Source of the DNA: an uncultured Eubacteriales bacterium
GTDB taxonomy: Bacteria > Bacillota > Clostridia > Oscillospirales > Oscillospiraceae
NCBI GenBank assembly: GCA_900545815.1
Contig: URAM01000002.1
Coordinates: forward strand, 1 to 64,000
Length of the DNA: 64,000 nt
Direction: 5' to 3'
The translations under genes and the position numbers were made by a program. Below are positions 15,473-22,916 of this stretch, in pieces (position 1 is the first letter of the stretch; each line of letters opens with the position of its first letter). The notes beneath the pieces are model-generated. The model worked only from the letters and a program-made list of their open reading frames with translations. It had not been told where the DNA came from and ran no database searches.

Positions 15473-16474
15473 TTAAGCAACGTCAATGTTCTTTTCTTTG
15501 AAGAACTTTGCAGCGCCGGGATGGAACTTCACGTCGATGCCCTTGGTTGCGTCCTCCAGCTTCAGGTTGTTGAACTTTTCGTGTCCCTTGATCAGTTCGT
15601 CCTGGTTGTCGAACATGGCCTTGACCAGCTCATAGACGACATCCTCAGACAGTTCATTGGAAGCGATCAGAGTAGCGCGGACGGAAACGGTCTCCACATC
15701 GGCATCCTGACCCTTGTAGGTGCCGGCGGGGATGGTGGTCTTGGTGTAGAAGGCATAATCCTTCATCAGGGAGTCCCGTTCTGCGCCATCGACGGGGATG
15801 ACATAGACCTGAGCAGCGGTGGACAGGTCAACGACAGCGGTGGTGGGAGCGCCAGCGACGACGAATGCAGCGTCGATCTTGCCGTCCTTCAGGCTGTCAG
15901 CGGAGTCGCCGAAGCTTGCGTTGTTAACGGTGATGTCATCGAAGCTCATGCCATAAGCGGCCAAAACCTGCTTTGCGTTGAATTCGGTGCCGGAACCGGC
16001 GTCGCCCACGCAGACGGTCTTGCCCTTCAGATCCTTGACGGACTTGATGTTGGCGTTGGTGGTGACCAGCTGCACGGTTTCATCATACATACCGCAGACG
16101 GAGGAGAAGGTGTCATACTTGCCTTCTGCCTCGAACAGATCCGTGCCGGTGGATGCGTAATGCATCACGTCATTCTGGACGATGGCCAGATCTGCTTCGC
16201 CGTCAGCGATCAGCTGGATGTTGGCCTTGGATGCGCCAGTGGAGGTGACGGTCAGGGAGCTGTTGGTCAGCTTCTTGTTCAGGACGGTGGACATGACGCC
16301 GCCCACTGCGTAATAGGTGCCGGTGGTGCCGCCGGTGGCCAGGGTCAGGCTCTTTGCGCCTGCTGCCGCGCCGGTGGAAGCGGAGCCAGTTGCCGAAGTG
16401 CCGCCGCCGCAGCCGGTCAGAACCAAACTGCAAGCCATGGCAGCAGCCAGAATCAGTGCCAGTGCTTTCTTCAT
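15473..16474 (-). CDS. TAXI-family TRAP solute-binding lipoprotein
   Basis: This extracytoplasmic solute-binding protein has 333 residues. The signal peptide ends in the lipobox LVLTGC (C22), so it is a lipoprotein. SLTLATGGTTGTYYAVGG and QNDVMHYASTG are typical TAXI-family features. The ligand cannot be assigned; glutamate and other carboxylates are known for the family. The start at ATG 16474 follows AGGAGGAACAC. It is the first gene of the TRAP operon, with its own strong promoter. Confidence 0.93.
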   Translation of the reverse strand: MKKALALILAAAMACSLVLTGCGGGTSATGSASTGAAAGAKSLTLATGGTTGTYYAVGGVMSTVLNKKLTNSSLTVTSTGASKANIQLIADGEADLAIVQNDVMHYASTGTDLFEAEGKYDTFSSVCGMYDETVQLVTTNANIKSVKDLKGKTVCVGDAGSGTEFNAKQVLAAYGMSFDDITVNNASFGDSADSLKDGKIDAAFVVAGAPTTAVVDLSTAAQVYVIPVDGAERDSLMKDYAFYTKTTIPAGTYKGQDADVETVSVRATLIASNELSEDVVYELVKAMFDNQDELIKGHEKFNNLKLEDATKGIDVKFHPGAAKFFKEKNIDVA

Positions 16475-16561
16475 AAGTAGTGTTCCTCCTAAATTTCGAT
16501 TTTTGCAAAGCTCTGCCTGGAAAGAAGCTCTGCGATGAACGTACACGTTTTACAACATAAT

Positions 16562-16590
16562 ATTATATCGGGAAGCGATTCATCTGGCAA
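16562..16590 (-). promoter_or_regulatory. TRAP-TAXI operon promoter
   Basis: TTGCCA (16590-16585) and TATAAT (16567-16562) on the minus strand with a 17-bp spacer. The remaining gap to 17039 is AT-rich with no other gene seen. Confidence 0.85.
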
Positions 16591-16933
16591 GCCCTAAAAT
16601 ACGCAAGATAGGAATATTTTTTCTCCCTCCCTCAGCTGGATTATTTTTTCATTTTTCGGTTCCATCTGCATCTTTTCTCGCATTGTCCGCTCTGCTCTGC
16701 ATCCTTCTACCACTCATCCCTTCATTTTCTCCCGTCTTTTCTCCGGTTTTCCGCCGTATTTTGCAGCTTTTAGCGGCACTTTTCAGCATATTTCAAATTC
16801 CTGTATACGAGCCTGCATAGATACCGTTTTCTTCTCCCGTTTCCGGTCATACCAGACCCCTTTTGCCGCTCTAAATATAGCTTTTGTGTTATATTTCGCT
16901 TGTTATGTTGCTATAAAAGTTTCGCCCCCCTCT

Positions 16934-16961
16934 TTGCTTTTTCAGTAAAATCCGCTATACT
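16934..16961 (+). promoter_or_regulatory. Promoter of the lipid kinase gene
   Basis: TTGCTT (16934-16939), 16-bp spacer, TATACT (16956-16961). Confidence 0.65.
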
Positions 16962-17039
16962 GGAACAGAGGGCTTTTGGACGCACAACAGAGAATTTTGT
17001 CCACAGTTCACGGAAACCAGAAGAAAAGAGAACACGAGT

Positions 17040-17999
17040 ATGCGACATATCTTCATCATCAACCCCAAAGCCGGTCAAGGCAGCAGTGTCCAGCGCATCC
17101 AGACCCTGGCGGAGCAGCTGGGACAGCGCCACCACATCGAAACTCTGACCCTCCTGACCCACGGCCCCGGCCACGCCACCACTCTGGCTCGTTCCCTGGC
17201 AGAGACTGGCGAGGCGCTGCGCCTGTACGCCTGCGGCGGCGACGGCACCATCAACGAGGTGGCCAACGGCATCGCCGGTTTCGCCAACGCCGCCATGACC
17301 GCCATCCCCACTGGGCTGGGCAACGACTTTCTAAAGAACTTCGGCGCAGACGCTGAGAAATTCAACGATCCGGAACAGCTGTGGGACGGCCCCGTGACCC
17401 CCCTGGATCTCATCGACTGCAACGGCCAGCGCTGTGCCCTGACTCTGGCCTGCAACGGCATTGATGCCCGTGTGGCAGCGGACGTCCACAAGTACAGCGT
17501 CCTCCCACTGGTTCAGGGCAAGGGGGCATACATCGCCTCTCTGCTGGTGAATTTCTTCTTCAAAGGCATCGGCTCTCACTGGACGGTCTATTTGGACGGT
17601 GTGCCCCAGACCGGAACCTTCTCCCTGGTCACCGTCTGCAACGGCCGCTACTATGGCGGCGGCTTCCTGCCGGTTCGGGAAGCTAGCATGACAGACGGCG
17701 TGCTGAACACGCTGGTGGTGAAGCAGGTGACCCGTCGGGCATTCACCCGCTTTGTTGTCCCCTATTCCAAAGGCGAATACTGGCGCTTTCCTCGGTACGC
17801 CCAAAGCTATACCGCTAAGGAGATCCGCATCACCTCGGATGAGGACATCGTGACCTGTCTGGATGGAGAGATCTTCCGCTTTCGGGACGTGACCTTCCGC
17901 CTGTCCGACAAAAAGCTGAACTTTTTCGCTCCTAAGGGCGCCAGCCCCGATGCCACCTTCACCCCCATCGACCAACAGCAGCGGAAGAACTCCCTTTGA
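17040..17999 (+). CDS. Diacylglycerol/lipid kinase (DagK/YegS type)
   Basis: The protein (319 residues) belongs to the diacylglycerol-kinase catalytic family that phosphorylates membrane lipids such as diacylglycerol with ATP. IINPKAGQGSS at the N-terminus and GGDGTINEV at residues 66-74 form the nucleotide-binding site; GLGNDFLKNFG follows. The C-terminal half contains CNGRYYGGGF and the conserved DGE segment CLDGEIFRF. The exact lipid is uncertain. It is transcribed alone on the plus strand and ends at a strong terminator. Confidence 0.9.
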   Translation: MRHIFIINPKAGQGSSVQRIQTLAEQLGQRHHIETLTLLTHGPGHATTLARSLAETGEALRLYACGGDGTINEVANGIAGFANAAMTAIPTGLGNDFLKNFGADAEKFNDPEQLWDGPVTPLDLIDCNGQRCALTLACNGIDARVAADVHKYSVLPLVQGKGAYIASLLVNFFFKGIGSHWTVYLDGVPQTGTFSLVTVCNGRYYGGGFLPVREASMTDGVLNTLVVKQVTRRAFTRFVVPYSKGEYWRFPRYAQSYTAKEIRITSDEDIVTCLDGEIFRFRDVTFRLSDKKLNFFAPKGASPDATFTPIDQQQRKNSL

Positions 18000-18030
18000 A
18001 CTGCAACGCCCGCACCAGCTGCGGCCAACC

Positions 18031-18070
18031 AAAAAAACGCTTCGGCGCCAAAGGCTCCGAAGCGTTTCCT
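18031..18070. terminator. Bidirectional terminator
   Basis: AAACGCTTCGG...CCGAAGCGTTT. The minus strand has TTTTTTT after it, so it also ends the minus-strand transcript that starts near 18202. Confidence 0.85.
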
Positions 18071-18202
18071 GTCGATGCGCCCCCTTATGACGCAAGACAT
18101 ACGAGGAACGTGTGTGTACTGCGGCCATTCATCCTATCTCGTTCGCTCTCATTCCGTGCAGTTCCCAATACAGTGCGGGTGTCGGGGTGGTCGTTCCTCC
18201 TG
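18035..18202 (-). ncRNA. Candidate non-coding RNA
   Basis: The gap between the lpdA terminator and the lipid-kinase terminator contains its own minus-strand promoter (extended -10 TGC-TATACT at 18217-18209) and an end at the 18035-18067 hairpin. A transcript of about 165 bases would be closed by GAGGAACG (18200-18193) pairing with CGTTCCTC (18110-18103). No convincing coding frame is present; a 15-codon frame (MNGRSTHTFLVCLAS) is the only one near a weak ribosome site. It does not show the conserved loop of SRP RNA. Confidence 0.4.
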
Positions 18203-18208
18203 ATTCTG

Positions 18209-18217
18209 AGTATAGCA
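18209..18217 (-). promoter_or_regulatory. Extended -10 promoter for the candidate ncRNA
   Basis: TGC-TATACT on the minus strand, located downstream of the lpdA terminator and so not serving lpdA. Confidence 0.5.
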
Positions 18218-18278
18218 AAACACCTGTCCCAAAAACCGGACAAGCAGGCACGAATGAAAAAATTTTTTATCCGGCGCA

Positions 18279-18304
18279 AAAAGAGACCCCGCAGGGTCTC
18301 TTTT
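18279..18304. terminator. Terminator of the glycine-cleavage operon
   Basis: AAAAGAGACCC-CGCA-GGGTCTCTTTT just after the lpdA stop; T-tracts on both strands. Confidence 0.9.
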
Positions 18305-18305
18305 G

Positions 18306-19694
18306 TTATGATTGGAGTTTTGCCGTCAACGCCTCCAGCGCCTCCAGCATGGCCTCCTCAAAGGAGGGATGGGGCCGCATAGTGCGCAGCATCTGTTCTG
18401 CGGTCAGGTGGTTGACCATGGCTTCGCTGATCTGACTGATCATGTCGCTGGCGTGCTGGCACATGAGCTGAGCGCCCAAGATCTCGTGGGATTCCTTGTC
18501 CGCCACCAGCTTCATAAAGCAGCGGCCTGGGTCTTCGATCATGGTGCGGGCGTTGCGGAACATGATGCATTTGCCTGTCACTGCGGCGATGCCCTGTTCC
18601 TTGGCCTCCGCCTCGGTCAGCCCCACCACGGCGATCTCCGGACTGCTGTAGATGCAGCTGGGCACCACGTTCAGGTCGGTCTGGGCGTCCTCCCCGCACA
18701 GCAGGTTCACGCAGGCCACCGCTTGGGCGGAGGCCACATGAGCCAGGGGGATCTCCGCCGACAGGTCACCGATGGCGTAGACGGTGGGAATGCTGGTCTG
18801 ATAGGTCTCATCCACCTTCAGCCGCTTCCCCACCTGTTCCGGCGTCAGCTCGGGGGCAAACAGTCCTTCCCAAGCCGGCACACGGCCGATGGCACACAGG
18901 ACGACCTGACCGGCCACCTGTTTTTCCTTGCCCTTCTGCTCCACGGTGACTACCAGGCCGTTCTCGCCCTGTTCCACCCGCTGCACCATGGCGGAGGTCA
19001 GCACCTCCACGCCGCGCTTTTTCAGCAGCTGCCCCAGGTTCTGCCCCAGCTCCTTGTCCATGGTGGGCAGCAGCCGGCTGGCGCCCTCCACCAAGGTCAC
19101 CTGGCAGCCCAGGTTGTTGTAGAAGGTGGCAAATTCCACCCCGATGACGCCGCCGCCCATGATAACGATGGAGTCATAGAGCGCATCCGTCCCCTCCAAC
19201 AGCTGGTCAGAGGTCAGGACGCCGGGCAGGTCCAGGCCGGGGATGGGCGGGCACAAGGGCACAGAGCCGGTGGCCGCTAGGATGTGGTCAGCGATGTAAG
19301 TGGTGCTTTCGCCATCCGTTCCGGTGACCACAACGGTGCCAGGGGCGGAGATGACCGCCGTCCCTGCCAGCACATCCACCTTGGCCTTCGCCAAAAGGGT
19401 CTCGATGCCCTCCCGAAGCTGGGCGGACACCTTCCGCTTGTAGGCGAACATCTCGCCGAGATCCACCGAGATCTCCCCCACATGGACGCCGATGGGTGCG
19501 CTGTGCTTGGCGTCAAAATAGACCTGAGAGGCGTGGAGCAGGGTCTTGGTGGGGATGCAGCCCCGATTCAGGCAGGTGCCCCCCACCTCACGCCGTTCCA
19601 CGACAGCGGTGCGCAGTCCCCGCTTGGCCGCCTGCAAGGCCGCCGTGTAGCCGCCAGGGCCGGCGCCGATGACGATCAACTGATAATCCGACAT
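18306..19694 (-). CDS. lpdA: Dihydrolipoyl dehydrogenase (L protein)
   Basis: This FAD/NAD enzyme reoxidises dihydrolipoyl groups, here most likely on GcvH. The protein has 462 residues. The FAD motif GAGPGGYTAA is at residues 10-19, the redox disulfide is C41/C46 in GGTCLNRGCIPTK, and the C-terminal HPSFEEAM carries the His-Glu pair that completes the active site. It starts 75 bases after gcvPB behind CGGAGGAACG and precedes the operon terminator. No 2-oxoacid dehydrogenase E1 is nearby, which supports a glycine-cleavage role. Confidence 0.95.
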   Translation of the reverse strand: MSDYQLIVIGAGPGGYTAALQAAKRGLRTAVVERREVGGTCLNRGCIPTKTLLHASQVYFDAKHSAPIGVHVGEISVDLGEMFAYKRKVSAQLREGIETLLAKAKVDVLAGTAVISAPGTVVVTGTDGESTTYIADHILAATGSVPLCPPIPGLDLPGVLTSDQLLEGTDALYDSIVIMGGGVIGVEFATFYNNLGCQVTLVEGASRLLPTMDKELGQNLGQLLKKRGVEVLTSAMVQRVEQGENGLVVTVEQKGKEKQVAGQVVLCAIGRVPAWEGLFAPELTPEQVGKRLKVDETYQTSIPTVYAIGDLSAEIPLAHVASAQAVACVNLLCGEDAQTDLNVVPSCIYSSPEIAVVGLTEAEAKEQGIAAVTGKCIMFRNARTMIEDPGRCFMKLVADKESHEILGAQLMCQHASDMISQISEAMVNHLTAEQMLRTMRPHPSFEEAMLEALEALTAKLQS

Positions 19695-19768
19695 AGTTTG
19701 CGTTCCTCCGGTTCTATCTTAAATATGCGGTCTGTGCGGAGCAAGGTACCGATCCTCTGCATCCTGCG

Positions 19769-21172
19769 TTATGCTTTTGTCCAGCGCAGGACAGGATGCC
19801 GTGCCGCCTTCACCTCGTCCGGTCTGCCGATGATGGTGTGGTGGGGCGCTTCGTGCATGGCCTGGGGATCGTCATACGCTCTCTGAGCCAGCATCTTCAG
19901 CACGTCCGCCGCATGATCCAACGTTTCAGGGCCTTCCGTCTCGGTGGGCTCCAGCATGAGGGCTTCGTGGACGATGAGGGGGAAGTACATGGTAGGCGGA
20001 TGAATGCCCTCGTCGATGAGGGACTTGGCCACGTCCAGAGCGGTCACGCCGGTCTCCTTCTTGAGCTTGCTCAGATCCAGGACGAACTCGTGCATACAGA
20101 TGCGGTCGTAGGCCGGTTCATAGGCACCCTTCAACGCCTGCATCAGGTAGTTTGCGTTCAAGACCGCATTCTGTGCCGCCTCAGGGATGCCCTCCTTGCC
20201 CAGGGTCATCATGTAGGTCAGCGCCTTCACGACCACCAGGAAATTGCCGCGGAAGCTGCGCACCTGCAAGTGCCCTGCTTCTTCGGCCGTGGCGGAGTGG
20301 GGCAAGAATTCGGACAGAAACGCCTTACAGCCCACCGCGCCAGCGCCAGGGCCGCCGCCGCCGTGAGGGGTGGCGAAGGTCTTGTGCAGGTTCATGTGGA
20401 TGCAGTCAAAACCCATGTCGCCGGGACGCACCACGCCCATGACTGCGTTCAGGTTGGCGCCGTCGTAGTAGCACAGGCCGCCGGCCTCGTGTACCAGGCG
20501 GGTGATTTCCAAAATGTTCTGGTCGAAGATGCCCACGGTGTTGGGGTTGGTGAGCATCAGGCCAGCGGTGTCATCCCCCAGCGCAGCCTTCAAGCTCTCT
20601 AGATCCACGCAGCCATCAGGAGCGGAGTCGATGTTGACCACCTCATAGCCGCACATGGCGGCGGTAGCCGGATTGGTGCCGTGGGCGGAGTCGGGGACGA
20701 TGATCTTGGTGCGCTTCTTGTCGCCACGGGCGTCGTGGTACTGCTTGATGAGCAGTACGCCCGTGAACTCACCGTGTGCGCCAGCGGCAGGCTGGAAGGT
20801 CATGTCGTCCATGCCGGAGATTTCGCACAGGTAGCCCTTGGCGGTGTCCAGCACCTCCAACGTACCCGCCTGAGCTTCCGTAGGAGCCAGGGGATGGGTG
20901 TTGGTGAAGCCAGGCAGAGCTGCCATCTCCTCATCAATCCTGGGGTTATACTTCATGGTACAGGAGCCAAGGGGGTAGAAACCGCAGTTGACGCCGTGAA
21001 CCTGCTTGACCAACTCCGTGTAGTGGCGGGAGATATCCGTCTCGCTCAGTTCCGGCAGCGCCGGCTTTTCCGCTCGGCGCAGTTCTTCGGGCAGTGCCAC
21101 GGTGTCCACGTCACAGGGGGGCAGGATGGTACAACGGCGGCCAGGAACGCTCTTTTCAAAGATCAGTTTCAT
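19769..21172 (-). CDS. gcvPB: Glycine dehydrogenase (decarboxylating) subunit 2
   Basis: The C-terminal half of the P protein in the two-subunit form. It is a PLP enzyme that decarboxylates glycine and loads aminomethyl onto lipoyl-GcvH. The 467-residue protein has the PLP lysine in MNLHKTFATPHGGGGPG. SRHYTELVKQVHGVNCGFYPLG near the N-terminus is typical. Its start overlaps the gcvPA stop by four bases, consistent with equal synthesis of the two subunits. Confidence 0.96.
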   Translation of the reverse strand: MKLIFEKSVPGRRCTILPPCDVDTVALPEELRRAEKPALPELSETDISRHYTELVKQVHGVNCGFYPLGSCTMKYNPRIDEEMAALPGFTNTHPLAPTEAQAGTLEVLDTAKGYLCEISGMDDMTFQPAAGAHGEFTGVLLIKQYHDARGDKKRTKIIVPDSAHGTNPATAAMCGYEVVNIDSAPDGCVDLESLKAALGDDTAGLMLTNPNTVGIFDQNILEITRLVHEAGGLCYYDGANLNAVMGVVRPGDMGFDCIHMNLHKTFATPHGGGGPGAGAVGCKAFLSEFLPHSATAEEAGHLQVRSFRGNFLVVVKALTYMMTLGKEGIPEAAQNAVLNANYLMQALKGAYEPAYDRICMHEFVLDLSKLKKETGVTALDVAKSLIDEGIHPPTMYFPLIVHEALMLEPTETEGPETLDHAADVLKMLAQRAYDDPQAMHEAPHHTIIGRPDEVKAARHPVLRWTKA

Positions 21173-22488
21173 TTTGCCAGCACCTCCTCCACGATGGCTG
21201 CTGCTCTGTCCAGCTCCGCCTTGCTGATTTTTTCAGTGGCACACCACAAGATCTGATCCTCTCCCAGGGGCAGACCACCCAGGATCCCCTGTGCGTCCAG
21301 GGCGTCCAGAACCCCGTCCCGCTGGGGCAGGGTGGTGACGAATTCCTGGAAGTAAGCGCCGTCATAGGCCAGTTCCACGCCGTCCAGGGCGGTGAGCTTG
21401 CCCGCCAGGTAGTGTGCCTTGGCCATGGACTGCTCTGCCGCCTGGGTCATGCCGTCAGGCCCCATGGTGGCCATGTACAGGCCAGCGGTCAGGGCGCACA
21501 GCGCCTCGTTGGAGCAGATATTGCTGCTGGCCTTCTCTCGCCGGATGTGCTGTTCTCTGGCCTGGAGGCTCAGGACGTAGGCTTTGTTGCCCTTGGCGTC
21601 GGTGGTCTCCCCAACGATACGGCCGGGGAGCTTGCGCATGAGCTTCTGGGTGGCGGCCATGTAGCCCAGATAGGGGCCGCCGCTGCCCAAGGGCATCCCC
21701 AACGGCTGCCCTTCGCCTACGGCGATGTCTGCGCCGCAGGTTCTGGGGCTTTTCAAGATGGCCAGGGCGATGGGGTGACAGCCCATGATGTACTTGGCGC
21801 CCGCCTCGTGGACGAGAGCGCCCAGGGCTTCTGCGTCCTCCAACAGACCGTAGAAGTTGGGCTGCTGGACGTAGAAGCTGGCCACATCGGCGGTGAGCAG
21901 TTCCTTCAGGGCGTCCACATCGGTGCGGCCGTCCTTCATGGGCACCACCTTCAGCTCGTCACCGGTGCCATAGCAGTAGGTGCGGACGGTGTTGATGACG
22001 TCAGGGTGGGTGGTGGCGGAGATGAGGGTCACATGACGCTTCCGATCTCGACACATGGCGGCGGCTTCTGCCGCAGCGGTAGCGCCGTCATAGACGGAGG
22101 CGTTGGAGACGTCCATGCCGGTCAGCTCACAGATCATAGTCTGATACTCGAAGATGGACTGGAGCAGCCCCTGGCTCATCTCTGCCTGATAGGGGGTGTA
22201 AGCGGTCAGGAATTCCTCCTTGGCCGGAATGTATTTCACGATGGAAGGGATGTAGTGGTCATAAGCACCAGCGCCCCGAAGGATGGTGGCATACGCCTTG
22301 TTCTTGGCCGCCATGGCAGACAGGGCACGCCCCACTTCCAGCTCACTCATGCCGGTGGGGAGGTTCAGCTGGTCATGGAGCAGCATCTGGCTGGGCACAT
22401 CCTGGTACAGTTCTTCCACGCGGTTCAGGCCGATGGCCTGGAGCATTTTTCGCCGTTCTTCTTGGGTGGACGGGACATAACTGCCCAT
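21169..22488 (-). CDS. gcvPA: Glycine dehydrogenase (decarboxylating) subunit 1
   Basis: The N-terminal half of the P protein in the split form common in Firmicutes. The 439-residue protein opens with MGSYVPSTQEERRKML and contains the family stretches GAGAYDHYIPSIVKYI, FLTAYTPYQAEMSQG and ASVYDGATAAAEAA. It forms a heterotetramer with GcvPB in known systems. It starts three bases after the gcvH stop and overlaps gcvPB. Confidence 0.96.
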   Translation of the reverse strand: MGSYVPSTQEERRKMLQAIGLNRVEELYQDVPSQMLLHDQLNLPTGMSELEVGRALSAMAAKNKAYATILRGAGAYDHYIPSIVKYIPAKEEFLTAYTPYQAEMSQGLLQSIFEYQTMICELTGMDVSNASVYDGATAAAEAAAMCRDRKRHVTLISATTHPDVINTVRTYCYGTGDELKVVPMKDGRTDVDALKELLTADVASFYVQQPNFYGLLEDAEALGALVHEAGAKYIMGCHPIALAILKSPRTCGADIAVGEGQPLGMPLGSGGPYLGYMAATQKLMRKLPGRIVGETTDAKGNKAYVLSLQAREQHIRREKASSNICSNEALCALTAGLYMATMGPDGMTQAAEQSMAKAHYLAGKLTALDGVELAYDGAYFQEFVTTLPQRDGVLDALDAQGILGGLPLGEDQILWCATEKISKAELDRAAAIVEEVLAK

Positions 22489-22491
22489 AGA

Positions 22492-22869
22492 TCAGCCCTC
22501 CTCCGCACAGAACGCCTCATATGCGGCGGCGTCCAGCAGTTCTTCGGTGTCGGTGACGTTCTCCACCTTGATGATCCAGGTGCCATAGGGGTCTTCGTTG
22601 AGCAGCTCGGGCTGATCCAGCAGGTCTTCGTTCACTTCACAGACGGTGCCGGAGACTGGGGAGATCAGGTCGGAGACGGCCTTGACGGATTCCACATCGC
22701 CAAAGGCTTCGCCGGCGGCAGCGTCATCGCCCACTTCGGGCAGGTTGACGAAGACCACATCACCCAGGGCGTCCTGGGCGAAGTCGGAGATGCCGATGAC
22801 GGACACGCCGTCCTCCTCCTTCAGCCATTCGTGGGACTTGGAATACTTCAGTTCAGCGGGGAAATTCAT
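22492..22869 (-). CDS. gcvH: Glycine cleavage system H protein
   Basis: The lipoyl carrier that shuttles the aminomethyl group between P, T and L proteins. It has 125 residues, the usual size, with the lipoylation lysine K63 in [12 protein letters not shown] and the N-terminal [13 protein letters not shown]. It lies between the gcvT fusion gene (47 bases upstream) and gcvPA (three bases downstream). Lipoylation enzymes are not encoded in the window. Confidence 0.96.
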   Translation of the reverse strand: MNFPAELKYSKSHEWLKEEDGVSVIGISDFAQDALGDVVFVNLPEVGDDAAAGEAFGDVESVKAVSDLISPVSGTVCEVNEDLLDQPELLNEDPYGTWIIKVENVTDTEELLDAAAYEAFCAEEG

Positions 22870-22916
22870 ACTAATACCTCCAATAATCTATCCTAAAAAA
22901 TACAACTTTTTCTCTC

